Source: Nemopilema nomurai (lineage: Eukaryota > Cnidaria > Scyphozoa > Rhizostomeae > Rhizostomatidae). Taken from it: 64,000 nt of DNA. The DNA is taken from the NCBI GenBank assembly GCA_003864495.1, contig ML133463.1, positions 124,001 to 188,000 of the forward strand, written 5' to 3'. Shown piece by piece: positions 25,701 through 36,480 of this stretch. The position numbers were made by a program, and so were the translations under genes. How positions within the stretch are numbered: position 1 is the first letter of the stretch; every line of letters starts with the position of its first letter. The notes beneath the pieces were generated by a model. That model did no database searches. It had not been told where the DNA came from and saw only the letters and a list, made by a program, of their open reading frames with translations.

Positions 25701-28700
25701 TGGAGCCTTCGAAGAGCCGAATCAGAGCAATGGCGTTTACGCAAAGTACCTACTAGAAAACATACGCCGCGACGCCAGGATTGAAAACATACTCATGGAT
25801 GTTAGCACAGGTGAGAATCTTTTTTTGCGTACCGGTAACTGTGCTGACGTCACGAGATATTTGTACTCCACAACAAGCTACTCCAGCCCTCTCTATATTG
25901 TGTTATTTCCAATAGCCGGTTCACTGTTCTTTTGGCTGGTCTAGTGTGATTCTAATGATGCCCGTTCTTTAGTTTGTTTAAGTCATCTACGTTTATGCTT
26001 TTGGCTGGTACTGGAGCCCCCCCCCCCCCCCAATAATTGTCAAACTGCAGAATGTTTCCTTTATAACGGTGTACTGAATGAGAGAGAATACAATGGGCAG
26101 CCCCCCAATATGAATTTCGTCTCGACGGCAATGTTTGGGGGAGGTCTAATGTGATTCTAATGATGCCCTAAAATGGTGTTCTTTAGTTCGTTTAAGTCAT
26201 CCTTGTGACCTCATTTATTCTTCAATAAAAGTTGTCGTTGCTGCGGTTTTCGGGTGCTGTCGCATTACTCCTCCGCAGCTCTTCTTATTCTTTTATAAAA
26301 AGACAACATTGTTGAAAATACTTGTTTGCCAGATTTCAATTTCAAGAATCTTTATTGCATGTCTACGTTGGGCGGTGTGCATGGTGTTTATAACTTATAT
26401 TATGGATTACAATCTGAGAGAGATAACTTTAAAATTAGGCGTCCAAAGCTTTTATTTTGAATGACAGAATGTCATCTAGTGCCTTCTCAGGTGCTGGGAA
26501 GCATTTAACTTTGATGTGATTAAAGCAAGTTTTGCTAGCGAATTATTAGCACTGATGTTTGCTTTGTTAATTTATCTTTTTCCAGTGTTTGTTCTTTCTG
26601 CTTTTTTATTCCATGTCATCTTTATTGTTAAAAGACAACTGTGTTTATTTTTCAGCTGTGGTCAAGAGCAGATCAGTGGATCAAAGGCCTACTTACGAAT
26701 CGGATGCGTACATGGAATGTAGACTCACGGCTCCTATACTGGTGTTGCCAGACGATGTCGTTAAACACAACGAACGATACGAGCTATGGAGTAAAGGAAA
26801 CGGTATGTCGATACTTTGAACCCTTTGGGGTCACCTCAAGTTGTAAAAAGCAGGGTGAACCTCAACAGGGAAGATTTTGCTTAAGCTCTGAAAAACCATG
26901 CACCTTGGAAGAAGTTGTGTTGGGGATTCACAGCTTGAATGTTGTTTTTTTATATTTTGTGTATGTTTTTTTCGAACTCTCAATTGCCTTGGTTAAGTAA
27001 CAGAACGAATGGGACCTGAATTGAACATTTGGACAAATTCCTGTAGTGTTAGGTTTGTCCAGCAACATGGCAGCCTCGTTTTGAGCACGAGCTGTTTTCA
27101 TTAATGTGTGTAAATGATGTCAAGCAATGCCTTGATAATCTAGGCCCAGCGAATTTAGAAATCAACAAGCAGTTTATTACCGTAGTAAGTCTTATTTGCG
27201 TTTGGAAATATCATTTAGAAAGTGATAATGGTAAATAATTATTGGATCGGTGACATCATTGCAAAGTTCTTTTGCAATAAAAATCACACGCCTTCTTCAA
27301 ACACGGCAGTCAATCGTCATAATGCTCTTGTGCGTACATCGTAGATGGATGTTTGACTTTTGCTTTTATTTTGTCGAATCTCTCTCTGCATTTTACCATT
27401 TCGATGCATTAAGAGTAAGCCGATTTTATTCTAGCGCCTTGGATGGTATTTGAAACGAGTTTCGGAGAGGCTACTCTCAATTTTCACAAGGCATTTAGCA
27501 ACTTAATGATCACCGAGGTTTTTGTCACGAATAAGGAGCCTAGAGAAATAAAGAAGTTCACCATTTCCGTCAGTAGTTGTGAGGTGAGTTTTCTCTGTGC
27601 GTTTTCTCTCTGGATGCATTAGTACCAACATGATTTGCTTAATAGCACCGATAAATAAGAATATTTCCTCGAACTAGAGGAGCTCTAATCGATGTAGCTA
27701 TTTATTTAGTCGATGTAGCTATTTATTTGAGAGAATGCTGTTGAAAACTTGCTAACTTTTTAAAAGGATGGTACTTCGTTATGTCTTAACTGTTGAGGAG
27801 TAAGAATAAGTGGGAAACCGTCAAACAACGAAGAATCAATTAGCAAGCAATGATCGGGCCTAAATAAGACGCAAATCACTTTGGAGATTTCTGATGCTTG
27901 CAAAGACGGCTCTATATTGTAGCTAACGCATTCTTATTCATTCACCCAGACTGCTGTCGTAAACTTTATAACTTGTCAAAAGGGTGGTTCTTCTTAATAC
28001 CTTAACCGTTGGGCAGTAAGCGTAGCTTAACAAGGCAGTACCAACTACTTTGGCGTCCTTGACTGTCCAGAGGGCTTCAGTGCTAATAAGGACCTTGCGA
28101 ATCCTGGTTCCCAGGATTGATAAGGTGACATTTTCCCTGATACTGGGAATCGCCCCCCTGAAGCACAAAGCAGTGGGACGCTGGATGACCTCTCTTTCGA
28201 TAGCCATTAGTTTTTAATAATTTGCTATTTAGCTCTATGTTATAAATTCTTTATGTATTTCTTTACTGGCCACGGAATAGTCAGTATATTTTGCTCCCAT
28301 TGTCCGTCTACCTAGTGTATCATATTATATATATTATATTTGAAATACATTTTATATGTTATGTTTTGTATGTTATATATATCGCTCTGCGTGCAAACGC
28401 ATCGAGCACTGTACGACAGAAAAATCACAGCACCTACTTCATATATTCAACGTGCTATTTGTATTTTATGTATTTAATGTGCAACGAAAGATCCTCTAAC
28501 GATACGTGGGTTAGCAACATGTTCAGATTCCGTGCACCCGGTCTTGAAAGCTTTTCACCGGAACTGATTGACTAAGCCTTGCTGCTTGCGAAAGACAAAG
28601 AGCTTTGCTCAAGCTCGGTCCTGATTCTTTTGCCTTAAGCCGGAGCGAAAATCAGTCATGAAAACTTGTTTGCTGGTTGGATTTCATTCCGAACCGAATT

Positions 28701-29987
28701 TCATTCCGGATTTCTTTCCGGATTTCATTCCGCATTTTATTCCGGATTTCATTCCGGATTTTATTCCGGATTTCATTTCGGTTTTAATTCCGGATTTCAT
28801 TCCGGACTGTTAGTGTACCGGTTTTAGTCTGTATTCATGCTGTTAGGTAATACTTGTTGCAAGGTACCCAGAGATTCTTTCAATCAACACACTGTCGTAA
28901 TACAACAAGTGTCACTACTGTGGTGAAAGTGCGATTGTCTTCAGTTGACATCCTTGCTGTTGATCATTTCGTTGTATCCCGAGGCCTTTTTAACTTGATG
29001 TTGTATACAAAGATGTGTTTTAGTGAAAGTTCCAGCAAGTGGAAGTTTCTTGAACTATATAAATAATTCCGAAGTACCTCTCCATTTCAGCCGTTAGATG
29101 TCATCAATGAGTGCGAGAAAACGAATATTCGTCCGATGGAAATGGATAAAAACGTTGGAGGATTCAAAGTTCTCAAGCTCCAGAAGCTATGGGTAAGGAA
29201 CCTTGTTTCGACGTTTACATAGTTCAGTGTTTTCAACTGAAACACTTTTTGGGCATTGTGTGATTCGACAAGCACGGTGGCTCATGGGTCCGGTTTATTT
29301 AGCTGGGCCGTTGTTTTAAGCCTCGTCTCTTGACAATCCTCTTCTAACTGCCAACCTCCTTTTCTTCGTCTCATCGCAAACCTCTATTTACTGCATACCT
29401 TGTTTTACTGCCATCCTCGTCCCGCTGCAAGCCTTGTCTCTCTGCAAGCTCGTCTAACTGAGAACCTCGTTTTACTGCCAGCCTCGTCTCACTGCCAGCC
29501 TCGTCTCACTGCCAGACTCGTCTCTCTGCAAGATTCGTCTAATTTCAAACCTTACTTACTAGAAGTCTTTGTTAACACAAGCCAATAATGCAAACCTCTT
29601 TGTTTATTTTGCTTTTTTATTAAAAGCCCCATCTTATTGAAAGCCTCCGTATGCCATCAAGTTATCAGTTCGGTTTTTTTTCCACGATTTGTTATGTTAA
29701 AAAGTCTGTTAAACCCTTGACTAAGTTTAATTATTGTCATATTCTGTTCTTTTCACTGATCTGTTATTTAACGAACCAATGTTACTTTCCGTTTAAAAAT
29801 CATGTACATCTTTTCGCAGAATGAGAGTTTGTTTCTATCAATCGACTTCCAAACCGAGGATAGTAGTGTTATCAAGAAAGTAGACTTTGGGACACCTTTA
29901 ATCACAGGGATAACAGGGTCATTTCATGAATGGATCAAAGAGACGAATCATTATGCCAGCTCTGGAGCCAGCTCATCTTGGGTATGA
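13457..29987 (+). CDS. MALT1: MALT1-like type paracaspase, 632 aa
   Basis: Seventeen coding exons, all with GT-AG junctions and one continuous frame: 13457-13763, 15426-15566, 16200-16256, 16977-17057, 18021-18047, 18991-19029, 20296-20343, 22247-22294, 22761-22888, 23620-23689, 24438-24627, 24976-25050, 25689-25810, 26656-26802, 27435-27583, 29091-29192, 29820-29987. Domains: death domain (about 8-95), short linker (103-249), caspase-like paracaspase domain (about 250-440), C-terminal Ig-like region (about 445-615). The catalytic dyad is visible: His328 in YYAGHGFE and Cys376 in FLDCCRT, 48 residues apart as in human MALT1. MALT1 is a cytosolic protease and scaffold that cleaves after Arg in BCL10/CARD complexes leading to NF-kB. 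It lacks the Ig1-Ig2 pair and the long C-terminal TRAF6-binding tail of vertebrate MALT1. The start ATG at 13457 is the first in frame after a likely 5' UTR. The last codons before the stop contain a possible donor (TGGgtatga), so a longer isoform is possible. Confidence 0.9.
14157..14164. promoter_or_regulatory. CRE palindrome in paracaspase intron 1
   Basis: Perfect TGACGTCA about 0.4 kb into intron 1, a usual place for an intronic enhancer. Confidence 0.4.
15426..22294 (+). CDS. MALT1: Paracaspase exons 2-8: cassette linker
   Basis: Seven small exons of 141, 57, 81, 27, 39, 48 and 48 nt encode residues 103-249. Every one begins and ends in phase 1, so any subset can be skipped without shifting frame. 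The peptide is polar, rich in Ser, Thr, Asp and Glu, with Pro-rich pieces (PSPTAACPVPQFPTP) and an acidic piece (DDSQDELEEDSGYLE). No Ig fold, Cys pair or Trp core is visible. The donors of exons 2 and 6 are non-canonical but alike (gttggt). An alternative donor for exon 2 (gtgaga at 15531) is also phase 1. Confidence 0.75.
19123..19516. mobile_element. MITE-like element B
   Basis: A 394-bp copy of the element at 12713-13113, in opposite orientation, inside paracaspase intron 6. Terminal inverted repeats TACTGTAAATCCTCGAATTA and its mirror ending GAGGATTTGCGGTA. Shares the AT-rich core, including the CCTCAGGAGTCAA and GCCAAAGGCAACC stretches (reverse-complemented relative to copy A). Confidence 0.85.
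19930..20200 (-). mobile_element. Non-LTR retrotransposon fragment (RT C-terminus)
   Basis: On the minus strand a broken frame reads FGHALRTRG ... RRSRQRARWLDVLKESTG ... NEQAINRSEWR, the signature of the C-terminal end of LINE-type reverse transcriptase ORFs (GH-x-x-R ... RRWLD-x-x-K-E ... A-x-DR-x-x-W). A stop follows soon after and nothing upstream remains, so it is a 5'-truncated dead copy lying antisense in paracaspase intron 6. Confidence 0.7.
21847..21968. repeat. Minisatellite, unit ATGTCACAAGCAAA
   Basis: About eight imperfect copies of a 14-15-bp unit with core TCACAAGC, inside paracaspase intron 7. Open frames through it are artefacts. Confidence 0.9.
22761..25810 (+). CDS. MALT1: Paracaspase exons 9-13: catalytic domain
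   Basis: Encodes the caspase-like fold. The first strand reads KIALVIGNQNYANP, followed by the NDAYEIASALEDLDF helix, LADLTLTEM, the catalytic-His strand YYAGHGFELEGENYLIPVDA, and the catalytic-Cys strand NLMFLDCCR. The later exons give NTIIAYSWCTQHGAFE and NGVYAKYLLENIRRDARIENILMDVS, which match the end of the caspase-like domain in metacaspases and MALT1. Acidic residues after the dyad are consistent with the basic P1 preference of paracaspases. Confidence 0.9.
24310..24429 (+). repeat. Minisatellite of ETS-like sites next to splice acceptor
   Basis: Six copies of a 20-23-bp unit containing TTACTTCCGG and an A-run. The last copy changes to TTACTTCCTGTTTCTTTTCC and becomes the polypyrimidine tract of the acceptor for the exon that carries the catalytic histidine. 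The core ACTTCCGG matches the ETS/GABP binding consensus. Confidence 0.9.
25845..25852. promoter_or_regulatory. CRE palindrome in paracaspase intron 13
   Basis: Perfect TGACGTCA 35 bp after exon 13 donor. No nearby promoter features. Confidence 0.3.
25930..26205. repeat. Short direct duplication in intron 13
   Basis: The stretch TCTAGTGTGATTCTAATGAT at about 25940 recurs as TCTAATGTGATTCTAATGAT at about 26145, each followed by TTCTTTAGTT and GTTTAAGTCATC. A poly-C run lies between them at about 26015. A local tandem duplication of about 0.2 kb with divergence. Confidence 0.7.
26656..29987 (+). CDS. MALT1: Paracaspase exons 14-17: C-terminal Ig-like region
   Basis: Residues 445-632 match the Ig3 region of MALT1, with FGEATLNFHKAFSNLMITEVFV and FGTPLITGITG aligning to conserved strands; only these short patterns were compared. 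In vertebrate MALT1 this domain packs on the protease and holds the ubiquitin site that regulates activation. The protein ends about 20 residues after the domain in a Ser-rich tail, without a visible TRAF6-binding motif. Confidence 0.8.
27655..28025. repeat. Diverged duplications in intron 15
   Basis: A 22-bp direct repeat (GATGTAGCTATTTATTT) at about 27690-27730, and a longer diverged pair, about 27748-27805 and 27960-28020, sharing AAAAGG-TGGT, TTAAC-GTTG and CAGTAAG-type blocks. Confidence 0.55.
28680..28806. repeat. Minisatellite, unit TTCATTCCGGAT
   Basis: About ten imperfect copies of a 12-bp unit in paracaspase intron 15. Contains repeated TTCCGGA, an ETS-like palindromic core. Confidence 0.9.
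29330..29545. repeat. Minisatellite, unit CTCGTCTCACTGCCAGC
   Basis: A loosely conserved 15-17-bp unit with cores CTCGTCT and CTGCCAGC is repeated about a dozen times in paracaspase intron 16. Confidence 0.75.
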
Positions 29988-31250
29988 CAAGTCAGCAAGA
30001 GGACAACTTGCATTGACAAAAGGAAGCTTATTGGAGCAGTGCAATTGAGGAAATCCCTGGACATTGTTTCGGGTGTTGTAAATGGCCTTTTTAACCGTCT
30101 TTTTGACGCGAAATTATTTTCCCAGTCCAGCTCTCGATAATGATGTTCACATTCGGAATCGCTCTTTCGAAACCCAGCTCCATATCTGACCATTGTGTGT
30201 CAAATGGGGCTACCAATTGCATTTACGTTTCTCGTAATAGTGGCATACACTGGCAATAGATAGCCGCAACCTCTTGTTCGCATCCCCTTCCAGTGCTTTA
30301 ATGTGCATTTCGTTTATAGAATCTGTTCATCGTGCCAACACCGAATGTACACATTTCGAGGGGTGTCACATGATCACTTCAAACTGAAGTCACCTTTTTC
30401 ACTTTCGGAAAATGAATTTTTGAACATTTTGCTCTTTGTCGTAATTTTCTTTACGCTGGTTTTTTCGATACTGTTATTTGTTATCGATTTTACTTGATAA
30501 TATATTTTTGTCTCGGCTTTTAATATTTGAAGCAATATTAATGTTTGTACAAGTAAAGTAGTCTTGTGTACCAACTTGTTGGCTCGGAATATAAATATTA
30601 AACAAGCTTCTCCCTTGCCCTAAGGCTATCCTGTTGTCATCCTATGCCATGCAAGGCGTCTGTTTTTGTGCAATGGTAAGATTAGGATTTCAACTTCAAA
30701 CATGCAGAACAAGCAATGTCATTTGTTTCATAAATGCCTCAATGTTTTGTTATTCTTGTTGTCTTACCAACACAAATCCTACACTTTTCATGTTCAGGGC
30801 TATCCTTCAAAACACATTTTGCGACCAAGTGCTACTGAAACACATAGCTACCAAATCAGTGAATTTTTTTCCGACTACTAAAACTCCTTTTAAGTAGATT
30901 TCATTCCTGTTTTTGTAGCAGATTCTTAACTGTGATTGTATTGTGTAGATACTTAGTGTTCATAGAGTTTAGTTATCTTGCTTAGTTATTATAGTGTTTA
31001 TAAGTACTCTTTCTTGTTTCTGCCTATCATCTGTGTACAAGAGCTTCCTTCAAGATGCAAGGATTAGCAAACGCCACAATTTCTGAAAAGATTAACTTTA
31101 TATCTGCACCCAATAAGTGTCCAAAAATCGATGGTTCTTTAAATTTTTATGGTTAGTTGTCATTTAAAATTTCATTTTCGATTCTCAAATATCAGATAAG
31201 ATTTTCCACTATTTTATACATCCCCCTAAATGTTCTCCACTTGTGCCAAC
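29988..31250. other. 3' flank of paracaspase gene
   Basis: Should contain the 3' UTR. AT-rich, several ATTAAA/AATATTAAA stretches (around 30594) could serve as polyadenylation signals. No convincing coding exon. Confidence 0.4.
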
Positions 31251-31259
31251 AGTCCCAGG

Positions 31260-31385
31260 AAAGCGCCCGATTTGATACGAGCTCGAGACTGCAGCCTCGA
31301 TGCTATTATGAAGCAAAGCCAAAATGGCGGCAAAGCGCAACGTTGGAAATATAGAAGGTGTCGATTTTGAATAGGAAGATTAATG
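31260..31385 (+). promoter_or_regulatory. Possible promoter and first exon with YY1-like start
   Basis: A GC-richer island with several CpGs holds CCAAAATGGCGGCAAAG, close to the YY1 element that often overlaps start sites, and a donor AATG|gtgagt at 31386. The ATG at 31324 opens a frame (MAAKRNVGNIEG...) that stops at 31374 unless spliced at the AAG|gtgtcg site. I cannot find the following exon, so this is a candidate orphan first exon or a non-coding transcript start. Confidence 0.35.
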
Positions 31386-31389
31386 GTGA

Positions 31390-33960
31390 GTTTAATTACC
31401 TGTAAAATTTTACCTATAAAATTAAATTATCATTTATATCATGGAAATATGCACTTTGGTACAGTATGCTTATCCAGTTTGAAGGAGAGGTCTGTTGCTG
31501 TCAAATTAGGAATGTCGAGGGCCTAAACACCGAGCCAAGGTCTAGGAGCATTCTCTATTCAGTGTCTTACTTTTTGTAATAGCGTGAAATTTTGATAAAT
31601 CATGAAATTTGTAGGCTGAAGCTGTCATTGTGTAAAGTATCCAAACCTTCAATTCAGCAGTTGCAATTTGAACATGTCTTAGAAGAATACAATTGCAATA
31701 GAAACGGAAAAAGGGAATACCCTTTTTTGGCTTCTAGTTTCTTTTGCATTGGAGATACGAGTGAAAATTCCATGTCCTACTGCGCTGAAATTTGGTATGC
31801 TCTATAATATATGGTGTGCTGCTTCTCTTTGTTTAGGCTGTATATGATTTTGAGCTTCCTTGTGTCATGGGGTGTTTTGTCACACACTACACTGGGTTTG
31901 TTTTGGTTTATAGCTTTGGTTAAGCTGACTGTTGGTATTTAGGAAAGTTTTTTAACCGAAAAACCTTGAGAAGGAACAAAGGACATGCTGAAAATGTTCA
32001 ATTTAAATTTGAGCTTAAAAGGAACTCATTTACTTTCTCACTAAGATTGGAACTTTTATGGATAGACTCCTTATTATATTACCATATACATTTGCTTGAC
32101 CTGGTAACCCTTAGGATATAACAGTGTGGAGAATTGCTTCCTTGCAAATGGAGGCCTTGTTACATTTTCAGGTTGTATTTAGTTATATGAATATCTTAGC
32201 ACATTGAGGTTAGCACTAAAGAAAGTCACAATACTAAAATTGCAATGTGCATACAGTTTCAAGGAAGTTAAATATTAATGATAGCTGGTCTTTTTCAAAT
32301 CAGCCCTGTATATTTCTTTAAAAAAATTCAGTTTATTTAAGATGTTAATTTTGTTTTGGAGTTTCTGTTTCGCTAACAAATATACCTAAATACATTCCAA
32401 TACAATTACTAACATTACCTGAATTAAAATATATTGGAAAAACGAATATGACAATAACACATAGTGAAAAACTAAAAGATACATGGACATACACAAAATA
32501 AATCAAACATTTCAAGACTAATTGAGAGAGAGCCCTTCTCCCCGCCCCCATCTAAAACTAAAGGCAGATAATGTAGGTAGTAAGATGCTCTTTATTTCGA
32601 AATGTATAGTATCTAATTAGGTAAAAACCCAAGTTACAAAGGATTTGAAGACTTTGAATAATACTGATTCATTTCAAAGCATTTAGAAACTATTGGAGAG
32701 CAATGAAAAAAGCTGATGTGGAACTCCATCACCAAATTACGTATGTGTTTGAAATGCCAATTGGCAAAAGGAAGGGGAAATCAAAGTGTGATGCACTTTA
32801 GAATCTCCATAAGCATGGAATCCTAAAGCAAGCAGCAGTATTATGTCGGCTGACATAGGCAGTCTTCGTCATATGGAAATCACCATGCGTGTGGCAAACC
32901 ACACGCATTATTTCTTTCATGCGTGCGATTCACACTCTTACATATCTGGCTATTTCAGATCCACTTTACACTACCCCCCTTTAAAAACGATACCGTGGCA
33001 GTACAAAATTCGTTTCCGGATAGCAGAGGGCGAAAATTTGCTGTTTCCCCGGCAAATTTTCTTCACCTTTTAGATTCTGTGATGCTTTTTGAAAGTGAGA
33101 AAAAGACACTAAAGATTTTTTGCCTGAATTTTAGACTTTTTGACACTGTTGACCTGAGATGAAATTTAATTGACAAGGAGAGTTTTTCATCAGTGTTTAG
33201 TAGAAAAATGATGTTAAAAACAAGCATGGGTTTTTAAAAGACTGCTTCGATCTATGAAGACCAAATTTTTCAGAAAATTAAAAATAGGCTCAATGGATAA
33301 AATAATAAAGAACCTTGTACTGCAAAGGTTCAATGTCCAGGTCGCGCAGTTATGTTTGAAACCATGCTGGATTGACGAACTTTCTGATATAGCGTTCAAT
33401 TAAGCTGAAAGTTGCTATGAGGCTATATTTCTTCTCTTTCTTTGGCATCCAGTTTTTATCGTTTATGTTAATACATAATAGCATCTCCATCCCCATTGCA
33501 ATAAACACACCTCCTATCTCGTAGCATCACGCGTAGTGTACTAAATGCCCCTCTCTACTGTAAATGCCGCCACTTATGGAAATAATAATCTTTGCACAGA
33601 CAGGGCATTTTTAACATACAAGGTGGTGGGGGGATTGCCCCACAGGGCCCTACGAGTTTCCCCACCACTAAAGAGAAAAATGCTACATTTGGCCCAAATG
33701 TCGGCCATTTTGTGGCCCTTCGAGATAAAAGTAGCCGGTGTTTCAATAGGTTGGTAACAAATTTGGGGGCTCAATCGTTGTTGATAGCAATCTTTATATC
33801 ACTATATTTCTCATCTATCCACCTTGTAACTCGATTCATTGCCCAATGTACCAAAATCTTAGTGTTTCCTTGCATTTTTCAACTCTACTCAGGCTGAGAT
33901 ATTGCCTAGTGTTTTTAGCACATTTAAGCCATCAGTGCTGGTAGTGTTTATTGCTGTCAA
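31390..33960. other. Intergenic, no recognised gene
   Basis: AT-rich DNA with short frames only. At 33590-33720 a G/C-rich block (GGTGGTGGGGGGATTGCCCC) partly resembles, in inverted order, a block near 34200-34250, suggesting transposon remains. Confidence 0.4.
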
Positions 33961-33962
33961 CA

Positions 33963-34066
33963 AATAAGTCCCCACCCTCGAGTAAGCTTCCCCCTCGAAT
34001 AACCCCCACCCTAAAATATATTTTTGCGAAATAAGTCCCTGGATCTTATTCGAGGACTTATGGTTG
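33963..34066. mobile_element. MITE-like element fragment C
   Basis: Contains CCCTCGAGTAAGC, CCCTCGAATAACCCCCACC and a right end TTATTCGAGGACTTATGG, the same motifs as the elements at 12713 and 19123. Truncated and diverged, about 104 bp. Confidence 0.65.
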
Positions 34067-34930
34067 TTTCATATCTTGGAGGCAAAAGTCTCAACCCTAA
34101 AATAGTTCAGTATATATCACAATCTCAAGCGCCAATCCGAAGAGTTCTGTATCATTTTCTACGCCATTTCTGGTAGTGTATAAGTGTGGGTCTTTAAGAA
34201 AAATGCCCCACCACTCAAAAATGCTTAAAAAATGCCCTGTGCACAGAGACAAAGTTGGGGAATTCTTCGCGTTTGAATTTAGGTATTTTTGGCCACAAAG
34301 ACCGGACAGTGCTTCCACGATAATAGGTTTTTACAAACGCCTTGAATGATTTCCATTCGAAAAAAACCTTTTATATTCACCATTAATTAACCTAAACGGG
34401 AAGGCAGAAATTTGAACAAAAGCTGACGACCACCATGTTTCTGGGGGGATTCGAACATAGCAAAGCGATTAGCCTATTTAAATGAAACAATTTTGGCAAC
34501 TCGATCAACACATCATATCACAATAGGAAGACACAATAGGCACTATTAAAAGAATATGCCGATGTTGCTCAGCTAATGAAAACAAAATTTCCAATTTTTC
34601 GTTAAAGAAAACAACTTTCTGAAGGTCGAAAGCAACGGTCAAGTCAAAAATAAATCTCATGCGTGCGCTAAATCGATCGCACGCATCAAACGACCTAGAC
34701 TGCATAGGATGCTTGAGATTTCAAAATGTTATCCTTTCTATCAAGCTTCTAAGCAGATCATTTTGTTGCTCTTTCGAAGTTCTCAAAAATTTTGCATGCC
34801 TTTCTTCTAAGAAGTGCAAGTAGAATGCACCTTGACTTGCAAATATGAACTGAAAAAGCTTGTGGCATTTTGTTTCAAGCTTTGCCAATGGACATACAAA
34901 AAACATACATTCTTACCTATGTTTTTTGGT
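34067..34930. other. Intergenic before 1.9-kb array
   Basis: Two short minus-strand frames (34906-34721 and 34705-34505) sit in tandem but show no family signature or clear splice sites. I do not call them genes. Confidence 0.35.
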
Positions 34931-36307
34931 ACTTGCATGTCTGGCCTTACTAGGAAAACATTTCAAGGTATGAAGCTGTCAATGTGACAATCAGATTCAG
35001 GCTGCTGCCAGGCTAGGCAATCAATATTACATAACAGACAAATCACTACTCGAATGTAAACCATAAAAACAAGGCTGTTGAAATCAATCGTGATTGGCCA
35101 ATTTCTCAATATCAATATCAATAAATAGATTTAGGTAAATGACAATAATTAGCTTTTTCTTGCATGCAACAAGACGTTTTGATGTTTCGATGATGAGGCC
35201 TTTATGCTCTTCTATTCATTCTTGCGATGAGCTTTGATTTACAGATGGTCATTCTACAATCATGATCGCTGCTTCCTTCCCTGTACTCGGGCATGTTCTC
35301 GTGTTTCTTTTCTTGATTCTTCTCTACATTCTTTTCAAATCAAGATGCTATCAATTTGGTTGTTTAGTGCCACGTAGTTCTTTTAGTTGTTGTTTGAAGT
35401 CTTTAGAACAATCAGCTGATGTTGTTGGGGAACTTGAATGGCCTTGCTCATGGTCCAATGGTAATTTCGTTATTGGGTGTTTCTTTGCAAGACTCTTGTA
35501 AATCTTGGTGGAGAAATTCGTCAAGCATTTATTCTTTGCCATTCATTCTTTTCACTGTATTTTAGTTGAGAAGTCTATTCCCCTGTCGTTAAGATATTCC
35601 AACGGCCATTTCAAGAATTGAACTTGAACTTAAGTGAGCGATGACTTAAAATTTGAGTTGAAATGGAGAATCCCATTTTTAGACACTGACTCCATCCAGA
35701 GGAAGCCTTCGCTACTTCAAAGTTGACCCTTGGAGGAAATCTTCAATTTTACCAATTAAAGATCTATAGTTATAAGGTATTTGCTTCAAAACTCTGTCCA
35801 TCTATGACTTTACTTTGACCAGATCTTTTTCTCAATCGAAGCAGCATTTTCTCTTATTTTGCTGTTAGATTCATGCTTGTGTCATTTGATACCCGTAGTG
35901 TTTTGTTCATTAAATCAACATGAAGAACTGCATTTGGTCATTGTCATGTTTCTATTCTATTTGTGTAGTTACTTTTGAAAGAGTAGAGTGGCTTTGAATA
36001 AACGACTGGTATCAGACCCCTATTCAAGGCGAGATTATTTGTTTACTCGTACCCCATTTCACGTTCCTTTTCGTCATTTTGTGAATCATGTTTTCTACAT
36101 TGTTTTTCCACCTGATTCTTTTCTTTACAACATTTATCCATGTATCTTCACATGTTATGTTTTTGTTGCCAACACAAGATCAAATCCATTAACCGAGACT
36201 CTGTTTCGAATCTATATTCTATTGATTTGGTGATTAAACTCGCCTTTACGACATTTTTTGGAAAATTTTATCGTTTACAATGAGAAACGTATGTGTAAAA
36301 ATAAACA

Positions 36308-36480
36308 AACTCACCCATTTACTGTGTTGGAAGAACCATCGCTGGACACTGTTCCACCGAACTGATGAACCTCTTCTGATTCTCACTTCTTTTATGGTCT
36401 TGGCGATCGCCAATCAATGTGACGTCACAATCAGGTTCGGGCTGCTTTCAGGCTAGGCAACCAATCTTACGTAACAGACA
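36308..36480 (-). promoter_or_regulatory. Minus-strand core promoter and first exon, array copy 1
   Basis: Read on the minus strand: a GATTGG (inverted CCAAT) box, a perfect TGACGTCA (36420-36427), a second GATTGG, then a TATA-like CATAAAAG, then about 80 bp of putative leader ending at a good donor, GG|gtgagt, near 36312. The order and spacing are those of an inducible Pol II promoter with a first exon. The leader has a short upstream frame (MVLPTQ stop). No downstream coding exon was identified. Confidence 0.5.
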
